A stretch of DNA of 64,000 nucleotides, from contig NZ_BNBZ01000007.1 in the NCBI RefSeq assembly GCF_014656215.1, positions 186,001 through 250,000 on the forward strand, read 5' to 3'. Shown one piece after another: positions 42,372 to 51,131 of the stretch; within the stretch, counting starts at the first letter, position 1, and every line of letters starts with the position of its first letter. The notes below the pieces were generated by a model, which was given only the letters and a program-made list of their open reading frames with translations, was not told the origin of the DNA and searched no databases. The DNA is from Streptomyces zaomyceticus. Lineage in GTDB: Bacteria; Actinomycetota; Actinomycetes; Streptomycetales; Streptomycetaceae. The translations under genes and the position numbers were made by a program.

Positions 42372-43543
42372 GACTTCGGCCGCTCCCCCAGGAGCCGCCA
42401 CTCCCCCACCGCGCCGACCGCCGTGAGCAGTACGGTCAGACCCACCCCGCAGAGGATCGCCGTCGACGGCGCCACGACCTCGAGCAGGCCGCCCGCCAGG
42501 GTGCCGCTCGCCGCGTAACCGGCGCCGACCGCCGCGTACATCACCGAGTACCCGGCGGCGAGCGCGGACGGCGGCAGCAGCTCCCTGAGGGCCAGGTTCC
42601 GGGTGAGCATGGCGGGGGCCTGGAGGAGCCCCGCGGCGACCAGGGCCACGGCGATCGCCGCCGTCCACGGCAGGACGGCGACCAGGGCGACGCCCGAGGC
42701 CACCGCGAGGACCAGGACGAGCGACTGGACGGCCAGCGGGCCCGGCCAGTTCCCCCGCAGGCCGTACACGAACGCGCCGACGGCCGAGCCGATCGAGAAC
42801 CCCGCGAGCAGGGGGCCTGCCCAGCCGATGCCGATCCCGCGCTGTTCGAGGAGCGCGGGCAGGATCAGCTCGGCGAGCGCCAGCAGGGTCAGGCTCGCCG
42901 CACCCAGGACGTACACCGGCCAGGCCCGCAGCAGCGACCGCCGCAGCGATGTGCCGTCCTCCTTCGCCGTCTGCTGCCAGCCGGACGGCAGCCCCCACAG
43001 GCCGGGGACGGACACGGCCATCAGCACCCCCATGAGCAGCAGGGGTACGGCGGGGTCGACGCCGAGCGCGAGACCGGTGGCGAGGGCCGGCGCGGCGGCC
43101 CAGATGCCGAAGGTCAGCACGGACTCCATGCTCATCGCCTGGGTGACCGCACGCTCCGGGACGAGGCTGGTGAGCAGGGCCCGCAGCCCGCCGGGCACGG
43201 CCGCGGGCCCGGCGCCCGCGAGCAGGGCGAGGACGGCGAGGACGACCGGATGCGCGCCCGGCAGGAGGCCGAGCCCGGTGAACCCGGCCGCCCCCACCGC
43301 GAGTCCGGCCACGAGCTGCGGCCGGGCCCGCTCGGCGTTCATCCGCAGGCCGAGGACGGGTGCGGCGACGATCTCCCCGATCACGTACGCGGCGGCGAGC
43401 ACGGCCCCGAACGAGTACCCGCCGGGCCGCTCCCGCACCAGGAACACGAGCGCGAGCGGCGCCATGGCGACGGGCAGTCGCCCGGCGACGGTGACGGCCG
43501 ACCAGACGAGGACGGGGCGGGTGGCGAGCTCGCGGTAGGACAT
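42281..43543 (-). CDS. MFS transporter
   Basis: 420 residues with about twelve hydrophobic segments (LVWSAVTVAGRLPVAMAPLALVFL; VLAVLALLAGAGPAAVPGG). The RLPVAMAPLALV opening is seen in a Streptomyces MFS group often located near regulators; cargo unknown. Its C-terminal 30 residues (Asp/Ala-rich, ending VRKVRR) overlap the convergent GlxA-type gene by 91 bases, unusually long for this genome. Both frames look coding up to the overlap, and the tail may be a recent extension. Start ATG 43543. Confidence 0.82.
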   Translation of the reverse strand: MSYRELATRPVLVWSAVTVAGRLPVAMAPLALVFLVRERPGGYSFGAVLAAAYVIGEIVAAPVLGLRMNAERARPQLVAGLAVGAAGFTGLGLLPGAHPVVLAVLALLAGAGPAAVPGGLRALLTSLVPERAVTQAMSMESVLTFGIWAAAPALATGLALGVDPAVPLLLMGVLMAVSVPGLWGLPSGWQQTAKEDGTSLRRSLLRAWPVYVLGAASLTLLALAELILPALLEQRGIGIGWAGPLLAGFSIGSAVGAFVYGLRGNWPGPLAVQSLVLVLAVASGVALVAVLPWTAAIAVALVAAGLLQAPAMLTRNLALRELLPPSALAAGYSVMYAAVGAGYAASGTLAGGLLEVVAPSTAILCGVGLTVLLTAVGAVGEWRLLGERPKSQEASPEVSGAPDAADTADAPDAAVRKVRR

Positions 43544-43598
43544 GCGCAGGACCGTAACGGCCGTACGCCCCTGATGCCCAGCCCGTTTCGCCCCGCGG

Positions 43599-44648
43599 TC
43601 AGAAGGTGAGCACCCCCCGCGCGACCTTGCCCGCCTCCGCGTCCTCCACCGCCCGCGCGAACTCCTCCACCGGGTAGGTGGTGGTGACGAGTTCGTCGAG
43701 GAGGAGGCGGCCCGAGCGGTACAGCTCGGCGTAGAGCGGGATGTCCCGCTGCGGCCGGGAGGAGCCGTACCGGCAGCCCAGGATCGACTTGTCCAGGAAC
43801 ATCGCGGCGGGCAGGAAACCCGCCTCCGCCTTCGGGGCCGTCATGCCGAGGAGGATCGCCTGACCGTGCCGGTCGAGGAGGTCGATGGCGGTCCGGACGA
43901 GCCCGGTGTGGCCGACGCACTCGAAGACGTGGTCGGCGCCGGTGGGGAGGATCTCCCGCACCCCGTCGGTGGAGGTCAGGAAGTGGCTCGCGCCGAACTG
44001 CCGGGCCACCGTCTCCTTCTCCGGGTTCGTGTCCACGGCCACGATCGTCAGCGCACCCGCGATCCGGGCTCCCTGGAGGACGTTGAGCCCGATGCCGCCG
44101 GTGCCGATGACGACGACGGTCTCGCCCCGGCCGACCTTCGCCCGGTTCAGGACGGCGCCGACGCCGGTGAGGACGCCGCAGCCCATGAGGGCGGCGGAGG
44201 TGAGCGGGATGTCCTCGGGGATCTTCACCGCCTGGACGGCCTTGACGACGGTCCGCTCGGCGAACGAGGAGTTCGAGGCGAACTGGTAGAGGGGCCGGCC
44301 GTCCCGGGAGAACGGCTGCCCGGGCATGCCGATCGCCTTCCGGCACATGGTGGGCCGGCCGCGGTCGCAGTCGGGGCAGGCCCCGCAGTTGGCGAGCGTG
44401 GACAGGGCGACGTGGTCGCCGGGGGCGACATGGGTGACGCCGGGCCCGACGGCCTCGACGACGCCGGCGCCCTCGTGGCCGAGGACGACCGGCACGGGGA
44501 ACGGGATCGTCCCGTCGACGACGGACAGATCGCTGTGGCACAGCCCGGCGGCAGCGATCCCCACCAGCACCTCGCCGGCGCCGGGCGCCCGCACCTCCAG
44601 GTCGTCGACGACCCGGACCTGCTTCCCGTCGAACACCACACCTCTCAT
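43599..44648 (-). CDS. Zinc-dependent alcohol dehydrogenase (MDR superfamily)
   Basis: 349 residues. Catalytic zinc ligands are in CHSD (near residue 37) and GHEGAG; the structural zinc site is CGACPDCDRGRPTMC. The nucleotide motif GTGGIGLNVLQGARIAGA shows NAD(P) binding, with TNPEKETVARQFGA following. It resembles the class III/mycothiol- or NDMA-linked alcohol dehydrogenases of actinobacteria. The ATG at 44648 overlaps the TGA of the upstream SDR (ATGA), so the two oxidoreductases are translationally coupled in one operon reading from operator sites D. Confidence 0.92.
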   Translation of the reverse strand: MRGVVFDGKQVRVVDDLEVRAPGAGEVLVGIAAAGLCHSDLSVVDGTIPFPVPVVLGHEGAGVVEAVGPGVTHVAPGDHVALSTLANCGACPDCDRGRPTMCRKAIGMPGQPFSRDGRPLYQFASNSSFAERTVVKAVQAVKIPEDIPLTSAALMGCGVLTGVGAVLNRAKVGRGETVVVIGTGGIGLNVLQGARIAGALTIVAVDTNPEKETVARQFGASHFLTSTDGVREILPTGADHVFECVGHTGLVRTAIDLLDRHGQAILLGMTAPKAEAGFLPAAMFLDKSILGCRYGSSRPQRDIPLYAELYRSGRLLLDELVTTTYPVEEFARAVEDAEAGKVARGVLTF

Positions 44649-45667
44649 GAGCGGTTCCCCCTGCTCGCGTCGGAAGCGGCACCCGCGTCGGGACGTGCGT
44701 CCGCGCCGGAACCGGCACCCGGATCGGGACGGGCGCTCGCGTCGGAAGCGGCCCCCGCGTTGGGGCGGTCTCCCGCCGCCGCGGCCCGGGCCATCTCCTC
44801 CAGGCGGGCCAGCATCGGCATCGGGTCGACCCCCACCGTCCCCGGCAGGAAGTCGGCGATGCGCTCCGGTGTCCACGCGCCGCCCTCCGCGTACCCGGCG
44901 CGGAGTTCGCGGGGCTGGGCCCAGACCGCGATCTTGGGTCCGGCGATCGTGTAGACCTGGCCCGTGATCCGCTCCTCCCGGGCCCGCTCGGAGAGCAGGT
45001 AGACGACGAGCGCCGCCACGTCCTCGGGTTCGCCGATCTCCTTCAGTTCCATCGGGACGTTCGCCGACATCCGGGTCCGCGCCACCGGCGCCACCGCGTT
45101 GGCCGTCACCCCGTACTTGTGGAGGCCGAGCGCCGCCGACCGCACGAGGGAGATGATGCCGCCCTTGGCCGCCGAGTAGTTGGCCTGCGCCACGGAGCCC
45201 TGGTGGTTGCCGCTGGTGAAGCCGATCAGCGTGCCGGTGCCCTGCCGCCGCATGACGGCCGACGCCGCCCGGAAGACGGTGAACGTGCCCTTGAGGTGGG
45301 TCGCGACGACCGGGTCCCACTCCTCCTCGGACATGTTGAAGAGCATCCGCTCGCGCAGGATGCCCGCCACGCACACGACCCCGTCCAGGCGCCCGTACTC
45401 CGCGAGGGCGATGTCGACGACCCGCTGCCCGCCCGCCATCGTCGAGATGTCGTCGGCGACGGCGACCGCCGTACCGCCGCCCGCCTCGATCTCCTTCACG
45501 ACGGAGAGGGCGATCTCGGAGGTCGGTTCGCCTCCCTCGATCGAGACTCCGTAGTCGTTGACGACGACCTTCGCGCCCTCCGCCGCGCACGCGAGGGCGA
45601 CGGCGCGGCCGATGCCCCGTCCCGCGCCCGTGACGGCGACGACCTTGCCAGCCAAGAAGTTCCCCAC
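44645..45667 (-). CDS. SDR family 3-hydroxyacyl-CoA/alcohol dehydrogenase with repetitive C-terminal tail
   Basis: 340 residues. Short-chain dehydrogenase domain at 1-255: TGAGRGIG nucleotide motif, VVVNDYG specificity loop as in peroxisomal MFE-2-type 3-hydroxyacyl-CoA dehydrogenases, catalytic YSAAK, and an SDR-typical AGILRERMLFNM segment. About 50 more residues form a helical part, and the last 45 are a low-complexity tail with repeated ASDAS, ARPD and GAGS units. The likely role is oxidation of a hydroxyacyl-CoA. First gene of a minus-strand operon with the zinc dehydrogenase; operators D1/D2 lie directly upstream. Confidence 0.9.
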   Translation of the reverse strand: MGNFLAGKVVAVTGAGRGIGRAVALACAAEGAKVVVNDYGVSIEGGEPTSEIALSVVKEIEAGGGTAVAVADDISTMAGGQRVVDIALAEYGRLDGVVCVAGILRERMLFNMSEEEWDPVVATHLKGTFTVFRAASAVMRRQGTGTLIGFTSGNHQGSVAQANYSAAKGGIISLVRSAALGLHKYGVTANAVAPVARTRMSANVPMELKEIGEPEDVAALVVYLLSERAREERITGQVYTIAGPKIAVWAQPRELRAGYAEGGAWTPERIADFLPGTVGVDPMPMLARLEEMARAAAAGDRPNAGAASDASARPDPGAGSGADARPDAGAASDASRGNRS

Positions 45668-45689
45668 GCCCAGCCCCTTCCCGCAGTTT

Positions 45690-45738
45690 CTGACGGTCCG
45701 TTAGATTCGTTCGTCGTCAGGATTCTACGGTCCGTCAG
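45690..45738. promoter_or_regulatory. Palindromic operators D1 and D2
   Basis: CTGACGGTCCGTTAG (45690-45704) and TCTACGGTCCGTCAG (45724-45738) lie in the 102-base gap between the divergent SDR and cyclase-family genes, 34 bases centre to centre. Each has one good arm and one degenerate arm; both share the core ACGGTCCGT. Confidence 0.65.
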
Positions 45739-45769
45739 ATACCGGTTCACAAGACCCCGGAGGCCCCCG

Positions 45770-46696
45770 ATGTCTCTGCCCGCCGCATTTCACGAGATCG
45801 CCAAGCGCGTCAACAACTGGGGCCGCTGGGGCCAGGACGACGAGATCGGCACGCTCAACCTCGTCACCGACGAGGTCGTACGGGACGCCGTCGCCACCGT
45901 CCGCACCGGCCACCGCGTCCCGCTCGCCGTCGACCTCAAGCAGGACGGCGTCCAGACCGGCATGATCCCCGGCCGGGTCAACCCGCTCCACGTCATGGTG
46001 CAGATCAACCAGGAGCTCTTCGGCCCCGGCACCGTCGCCACCAGCGACGACGCCGTGACCTTCGGCCTCCAGGCCGGCACCCACTGGGACGCCCTGACGC
46101 ACGTCTCGCACTCGGGCCGCATCTACAACGGCCGCCCCGCCACCACCATCACCCCGCACGGCCGCTCCGAGTTCAGCGGCATCCACACCGCCCGGCACCT
46201 CGTGAGCCGCGGGGTCCTGCTCGACGTCGCGGCGGCCAAGGGCCTCGACCGGCTGCCGGGCGACCACGCCGTCACCCCCGAGGATCTCGACGAGGCGGCC
46301 GACTTCGGCGGGGTGACCGTACGGCCGGGGGACATCGTGCTCGTACGGACGGGTCAGATGCAGCTGTACGCGGCCGGGGACCGGCACGGGTACGCGTTCC
46401 CGTCGCCGGGGCTTTCGGTCCGTACGCCGGAGTGGTTCCACGCCCGGGACGTCGCGGCCGTCGCCAACGACACCCTCACCTTCGAGATCTTCCCCCCGGA
46501 GATCGAGGACCTGTGGCTGCCCGTGCACGCCCTCGACCTGGTCGAGATGGGGATGCTCCAGGGGCAGAACTGGAATCTGGAATCACTGTCCACAGCCTGT
46601 GCACAAGAACGGCGCTACGCCTTCCTGCTCTCGGCGATGCCCGAACCCTTCGTGGGCGCCACGGGCACACCGGTGGCACCGGTCGCCGTCCTCTGA
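45770..46696 (+). CDS. Cyclase family protein (kynurenine-formamidase-like metal hydrolase)
   Basis: 308 residues of the cyclase/KynB fold. GTHWDALTHVSHSG (about 106-119) contains the HxGTHxDxPxH-type metal-binding signature in the variant usual for longer actinobacterial members; GDIVLVRTG is the conserved strand, and LPVHALDLVEMGM the late helix. The family hydrolyses amides or lactones, including ring-opening steps. ATG 45770 follows CGGAGG. Divergent from the SDR operon and sharing operators D, so probably a step of the same pathway. Confidence 0.88.
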   Translation: MSLPAAFHEIAKRVNNWGRWGQDDEIGTLNLVTDEVVRDAVATVRTGHRVPLAVDLKQDGVQTGMIPGRVNPLHVMVQINQELFGPGTVATSDDAVTFGLQAGTHWDALTHVSHSGRIYNGRPATTITPHGRSEFSGIHTARHLVSRGVLLDVAAAKGLDRLPGDHAVTPEDLDEAADFGGVTVRPGDIVLVRTGQMQLYAAGDRHGYAFPSPGLSVRTPEWFHARDVAAVANDTLTFEIFPPEIEDLWLPVHALDLVEMGMLQGQNWNLESLSTACAQERRYAFLLSAMPEPFVGATGTPVAPVAVL

Positions 46697-46725
46697 GCCG
46701 GACCCCCGGACGTTCGACGGGCGGC

Positions 46726-46743
46726 GGCGCGCTCGCGCGCGCC
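46726..46743. terminator. Hairpin terminator after cyclase-family gene
   Basis: GGCGCGC-TCGC-GCGCGCC is a perfect 7-base-pair stem with a 4-base loop, 29 bases after the cyclase stop and before the convergent ATP-binding gene. No T tail. Confidence 0.55.
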
Positions 46744-46884
46744 CCGAGCACGGCACGGCCGCCGCCACCCGGCCACGACCCGCTCACGCCGAGGACCCGC
46801 GCCCGGGCACACCCCGTCCGCACGGTCCTCGGCTCCCCTCGCCACGAATCGCTCACACCAGGGTGGGCAAAACGCCACGAACCG

Positions 46885-47349
46885 TCAACAGTGCACCCGA
46901 CCGGGCGACACCGGCGCCCCCGGATTCACCGCGCCGCCCCGAGCCTGCGAAGGCGCGACCGGAGCCGGGTCCACCTCGCACCAGATGCTCTTGCCGACGC
47001 CCTCGGGCTGCCAGCCCCATCGGTCGGCGAGGCCGTCCACCAGCTCCAGGCCGCGCCCGTTGGTGTCGTCGCCGTCCGCGTGCCGGGGTGCCGGCGGGCG
47101 GTCGCTCGCGTCGGCGACCTCGACCCGCACCCCGCCCTCCGCCGCGAACAGCATCCGCAGCACGGCCGGACAGCCGGTGTGCACCACGGCGTTGGTCACG
47201 AGCTCGGAGATGAGCAGCACCAGCGTCTCGGCCAGCGGCTCGTCGTCCCCTATGCCCGAGCCGGCGAGCCGTGACCGGGCCCACCTCCGGGCTCGCCCCA
47301 CCTCCGCCGGGTCCGGCCCGACCTTCAACTGAACCTGAAGCACCTGCAC
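46885..47349 (-). CDS. HATPase_c ATP-binding regulatory protein (anti-sigma-like)
   Basis: 154 residues with a GHKL ATPase domain: LLISELVTNAVVHTG (about 45-59) is the N box with Asn, VEVADAS the G1 box, and NGRGLELVDGLADRWGW the G2 box. It lacks kinase dimerisation and membrane parts, so it belongs to the abundant Streptomyces RsbW-like single-domain proteins thought to bind sigma factors or STAS proteins. ATG 47349. No STAS or sigma gene is adjacent. The C-terminal 25 residues are a Pro/Ala-rich tail. Confidence 0.88.
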   Translation of the reverse strand: MQVLQVQLKVGPDPAEVGRARRWARSRLAGSGIGDDEPLAETLVLLISELVTNAVVHTGCPAVLRMLFAAEGGVRVEVADASDRPPAPRHADGDDTNGRGLELVDGLADRWGWQPEGVGKSIWCEVDPAPVAPSQARGGAVNPGAPVSPGRVHC

Positions 47350-47860
47350 CGCTCACACCATCCGAACCGGCGGACACATCGCCTCGCGCCTCACAGCCAT
47401 CGACGCCCTTACGGAACGTGAATTCCTTGCGAGACAGCATGGTTGACGTACAGTCACCGCAACAAGCGCTTCGGGCATATTCCAGCGCGAAGGAGTACGC
47501 GTAGTCCATACTGTGCGACGCGCGCTGCGGGGAGTCGAACAGGAGCGCGCGGGGCGCCTCCCGGGGGCGCGAGCGGCGCGCATTCCCGGGCACGGAGTCA
47601 CCTCAGGGGCGACACCGGGACGATCCGGGCCAACGAGCACTCGCACCCCACGGAGCGTACCGGAGCCGGAGGCCGACTCCGGGCCGTGACGGCCCCGGTG
47701 AAGGACACAACCCGATATCGACATTCCGTGACCCGGCGGGAGCGGAGAGCGACAGCGCGGGAGCGGCGACCCCGGAGAGCGACGGGGGCGCGGCGCGACC
47801 GGCCCGCGAGGCGGCGGCGGAGGCGGCCACGGAGACCCGCGGGCCGGGGCCGCCTCCACG
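47350..47860. other. Intergenic region of about 510 bases, no supported gene
   Basis: It lies upstream of the ATP-binding gene and downstream of the acyl-CoA dehydrogenase operon, both read leftward. A TTGACGTACAGTCA stretch with a TGAC-N5-GTCA inverted repeat is found at about 47443-47456, and GGAGAGCGAC-type near-repeats near 47740-47800. Several open frames cross it, but none has a ribosome binding site, family match or consistent codon bias. Confidence 0.5.
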
Positions 47861-48772
47861 TCACAGGCCGGCGGCCACCGCCTCCTCCGCCCGCGCGGCC
47901 GGCAGCCGCAGCTCGGCCCGCACCCAGGCCCGCTTCAGATGCAGATGGACGTCCGCCTCCCAGGTGAAGCCCATGCCGCCGTGCACCTGGAGACAGTCGC
48001 GGGCGTTGGCGGTCGCGGCCTCGTCGGCGAGGAGTTTGGCCCCGGCGATCTCGACGGGGTCGACGGTCAGGGAGGCCGCGCGGACGGCCGCGCGGGCGAG
48101 CTCGGTCCGTACCAGCATCCCGGCACAGAGATGCTTGATCGCCTGGAACCCTCCGATCGCCTGCCCGAACTGCTCCCGCCCCCGCGCGTGGGAGACGGCC
48201 ATGTCGGTGGTCCGCCCGGCGCTCCCGACCTGCTCGGCGGCGGTGAGGAGCACGGCCTCGCCGAGCGCGTCCGCGGGCCCGGACGCGGGCCCGGCCGCGC
48301 CCCCGTCGCGACCGGTCGCGCCCCCGTCGCCCGGCACCCGGTGCAAGGGCGTCAAGGGGTCGACCGACCGCACGGGGACGGCGCCCGAGGCATCCCCCAG
48401 CACCACGTCCGCCTCGTCCAGCCACGGCACGAGACCCTCGGCCACGGCGGTGACGACGACGTCCCCCTCCGCGGCGCCCGGCACGGTCCCGGCCGCCAGA
48501 TGCGTGGCCACCAACGGCCCCGGCAGCAGCACCCTCCCGGCCTCCTCGAACACGAGCACCGCCTCCGGGAGACCGAGGCCCACTCCGCCCTCCTCCTCCG
48601 GAACGCGCAGGGCAAAGAACCCGGCCGCGCCGAGCTCCCGCCACAGGTCCCGGTCCAGCGCGCCGCCGGAGTCGACCGCCGCCCGCAGCGCCTCCCGGTC
48701 GAAGCGGCCGTCGAGGAGGTCCCGCACCCCCCGGCGCAGGGCCCGCTGGTCCTCGGTGAGTCGGAAGTCCAT
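47861..48772 (-). CDS. Acyl-CoA dehydrogenase family protein, short subunit
   Basis: 303 residues, shorter than the 380-400 of homotetrameric acyl-CoA dehydrogenases. The N-terminal helical part begins MDFRLTEDQRALRRG, and the C-terminal part has REQFGQAIGGFQAIKHLCAGM and CLQVHGGMGFTWEADVHL; the middle flavin-contacting beta domain is reduced to a Gly/Ala-rich stretch. Adjacent unequal subunits of this kind form alpha2beta2 enzymes in mycobacterial steroid catabolism (FadE28/FadE29 type). ATG 48772 was chosen; GTG 48784 would overlap the upstream stop as GTGA. Third gene of the operon starting at 51116. Confidence 0.88.
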   Translation of the reverse strand: MDFRLTEDQRALRRGVRDLLDGRFDREALRAAVDSGGALDRDLWRELGAAGFFALRVPEEEGGVGLGLPEAVLVFEEAGRVLLPGPLVATHLAAGTVPGAAEGDVVVTAVAEGLVPWLDEADVVLGDASGAVPVRSVDPLTPLHRVPGDGGATGRDGGAAGPASGPADALGEAVLLTAAEQVGSAGRTTDMAVSHARGREQFGQAIGGFQAIKHLCAGMLVRTELARAAVRAASLTVDPVEIAGAKLLADEAATANARDCLQVHGGMGFTWEADVHLHLKRAWVRAELRLPAARAEEAVAAGL

Positions 48773-48780
48773 GGCGGGGG

Positions 48781-49914
48781 TCACCGGCCCTTCGGCAGGC
48801 CGAGGATGCGCTCGGCGACGATGTTGCGCTGGATCTGGGAGGTGCCGGCGGCGATCGTGTACGAGAGGGAGGACAGCCGGTCGAGGTTCCAGTCGCGGCC
48901 GAGGTCGAGCGCGTCGGGTCCGAGGACGGCGGCGGCCGCCTCGTACAGCTCCTGACGGGCGTGCGAGTAGTGCAGTTTGAAGACGGAGCCGCCCGCGCCG
49001 GGCACTCCGCCCGTCGCCTGGGCCTCGCTGACGTTGGCCTGGACGATCCGCCAGAGGGCCCGGAACTCGGCGGAGAGCCTGCCGAGGCGGCGGCGGAGGA
49101 CGGGGTCGTCCCAGGTGCCGTTCTTCCGGGCCGTGCGGGCGAGTTCGCCGAGGAGGCGGCGGCAGGCGACGACCTCGCCGACGAACGCGGTGCCGCGCTC
49201 GAAGGAGAGGGTGACCATGGTGACGCGCCAGCCGTCGTTCTCCTCGCCGACCCGGTTCTCCACGGGCACGCGCACCTCGTCGAGGAAGACCTCGGCGAAC
49301 TCGGTGGAGCCCGCCAGGGTGCGCAGCGGCCGTACGGTGACGCCGGGCGTGTCCATGGGCATCGCGAGCCAGGTGATGCCCCGGTGCTTGGGGGCACCGG
49401 GGTCCGTCCGCACGAGCAGTTCGCACCAGTCGGCCACCTCGGCGTGCGAGGTCCAGATCTTCTGGCCGCTGACGACGTAGGCGTCCCCGTCCCGTTCCGC
49501 GCGGGTGCGGAGCGAGGCCAGGTCGGAGCCGGCGCCGGGTTCGCTGAAGCCCTGGCACCAGACCTCGTCGCCGCGCAGGACGGGCGGCAGCCAGCGGGCG
49601 CGCTGCCCGTCCGTGCCCTCGGCGGCGATGGTGGGGCCCGCGTGGAGGAGTCCGACGAAGTTGGCGCCGACGTAGGGGGCGCCGGCGAGTTCGGTCTCCT
49701 CCAGGAAGATCAGCCGCTGGGTCGGGGACGCGTCCCAGTGGACGTCGGCGTACCCGGCGTCGTACAGCCTGCGCTGCCAGCCGCAGTCGTACGCGCGGCG
49801 GGCCGGCCAGTCCAGCGGGTCGGGTCTCGGTGGGAGTCCCGGCAGTTCCCGGGTGAGCCAGGTCTTGAGCCGGGCCCGGAACTCCTCCTCCTCGTCGGTG
49901 CAGCCGAGGTCCAT
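48781..49914 (-). CDS. Acyl-CoA dehydrogenase family protein, long subunit
   Basis: 377 residues with the complete fold. CQGFSEPGAGSDLASLRT and GQKIWTSHAEVADW (about 118-165) are the FAD/substrate blocks of the beta domain, and SYTIAAGTSQIQRNIVAERILG is the C-terminal catalytic/FAD-binding segment. It probably pairs with the following short subunit as an alpha2beta2 enzyme introducing a double bond into an unusual acyl-CoA. The start ATG 49914 shares one base with the stop of the amidohydrolase (TGATG), indicating coupled translation. Confidence 0.92.
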   Translation of the reverse strand: MDLGCTDEEEEFRARLKTWLTRELPGLPPRPDPLDWPARRAYDCGWQRRLYDAGYADVHWDASPTQRLIFLEETELAGAPYVGANFVGLLHAGPTIAAEGTDGQRARWLPPVLRGDEVWCQGFSEPGAGSDLASLRTRAERDGDAYVVSGQKIWTSHAEVADWCELLVRTDPGAPKHRGITWLAMPMDTPGVTVRPLRTLAGSTEFAEVFLDEVRVPVENRVGEENDGWRVTMVTLSFERGTAFVGEVVACRRLLGELARTARKNGTWDDPVLRRRLGRLSAEFRALWRIVQANVSEAQATGGVPGAGGSVFKLHYSHARQELYEAAAAVLGPDALDLGRDWNLDRLSSLSYTIAAGTSQIQRNIVAERILGLPKGR

Positions 49915-51116
49915 CAGGCGGTGCCCCGGTCGAGGTCGAGGCCGAGCATGCGGATGGCGTTGCCCCGCATCAGTTTGTAGATCGTCTCGTCGTCGAGGCC
50001 CTGGACGTGGTCGAGGGCGACCTCCTTGGTGTGCGGGAAGGTCGAGTCGACGTGCGGGTAGTCGGTCTCGAAGGTGGCGTTGTCCCTCCCCACCACGTCC
50101 AGGGACGCGATGCCGTGCTTGTCGCGGAAGAAGCAGCAGAAGATCTGCCGGTAGTAGTAGGTGGACGGGGGTTCGGGGATCAGGTCGCGGACGCCGCCCC
50201 AGGCGCGGTGCTCCTCCCAGACGTCGTCGGCGCGTTCGAGGGCGTACGGGATCCAGCCCATCTGGCCCTCGCTGTAGGCGAGCTTGAGGCGGGGGAACTT
50301 CACGAGGACCCCGCTGAAGAGGAAGTCCATCATCGAGGCCATCGCGTTGTTGAAGCTGAGGGAGGCCTGGACGGCGGGCGGGGCGTCGGGGGAGGCGGCG
50401 GGCATCTGGCTGCTGGAGCCGATGTGCATGTTGACCACCGTGCCGGTCTCCTGGCAGACGGCGAAGAAGGGGTCCCAGTAGCCGGAGTGGATGGAGGGGA
50501 GTCCGAGGTGGGTGGGGATCTCGGAGAAGGTGACGGCCCTGACCCCCCGGGCGGCGTTGCGCCGGATCTCGGCGACGGCCAGACCGATGTCCCAGAGCGG
50601 GATGATGCAGAGGGGGATCAGCCTGCCGCCGCTGTCGCCGCACCACTCCTCGACCATCCAGTCGTTGTAGGCGCGCACGCAGGCGAGGGCGACCTCCTTG
50701 TCGTGGGCCTCGGCGAAGGTCTGGCCGCAGAAGCGCGGGAAGGTGGGGAAGCAGAGGGAGGCCTCGACGTGGTTGAGGTCCATGTCCTTCAGCCGGGCGG
50801 CCGGGTCCCAGCAGCCGCGCCGCATCTCCTGCCGGGTGATGCCTTCGAGGGTCATGTCGTCGCGGTCGAAGCCGACGGCGGCGATGTTGCGCTTGTACGG
50901 GAACTTGAGGTCCTCGTAGATCCACCAGTCGGTCGGCGGGCCGTCCGGGTCCATCGTGATCTGGTACTTGCCGGCGACGTAGGCGAGCTCCCCGATGCCG
51001 GCCGTGAGGGGCTGGGGCCCGCGGTCGCGGTACTTCTTCGGGAGCCAGGTCTCGAAGAGGTGGGCGGGCTCGATCACGTGGTCGTCGACGCTGATGATGC
51101 GGGGCAGTTCCGTCAT
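49914..51116 (-). CDS. Amidohydrolase family (amidohydrolase-2 type) metal-dependent hydrolase
   Basis: 400 residues of the TIM-barrel amidohydrolase 2/ACMSD-like family. ISVDDHVIEP near the N-terminus is the metal-binding DxH variant; CFPTFPRFCGQTF, VVNMHIGSSS and FETDYPHVDSTFP are characteristic later segments, the last carrying the catalytic Asp. Family members are decarboxylases or C-C hydrolases on ring-cleavage products. ATG 51116 follows GGAGGGG. First gene of the operon with two acyl-CoA dehydrogenases; operators E1/E2 lie directly upstream. Confidence 0.92.
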   Translation of the reverse strand: MTELPRIISVDDHVIEPAHLFETWLPKKYRDRGPQPLTAGIGELAYVAGKYQITMDPDGPPTDWWIYEDLKFPYKRNIAAVGFDRDDMTLEGITRQEMRRGCWDPAARLKDMDLNHVEASLCFPTFPRFCGQTFAEAHDKEVALACVRAYNDWMVEEWCGDSGGRLIPLCIIPLWDIGLAVAEIRRNAARGVRAVTFSEIPTHLGLPSIHSGYWDPFFAVCQETGTVVNMHIGSSSQMPAASPDAPPAVQASLSFNNAMASMMDFLFSGVLVKFPRLKLAYSEGQMGWIPYALERADDVWEEHRAWGGVRDLIPEPPSTYYYRQIFCCFFRDKHGIASLDVVGRDNATFETDYPHVDSTFPHTKEVALDHVQGLDDETIYKLMRGNAIRMLGLDLDRGTA

Positions 51117-51131
51117 GACCCCTCCATGTTT

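Noticed and set aside
47350..47593. A possible small gene (starting MDYAYSFALEYARS) upstream of the ATP-binding gene
   Set aside because: It runs in another frame into the ATP-binding gene, lacks a ribosome binding site and has poor Streptomyces codon use. No recognisable family.
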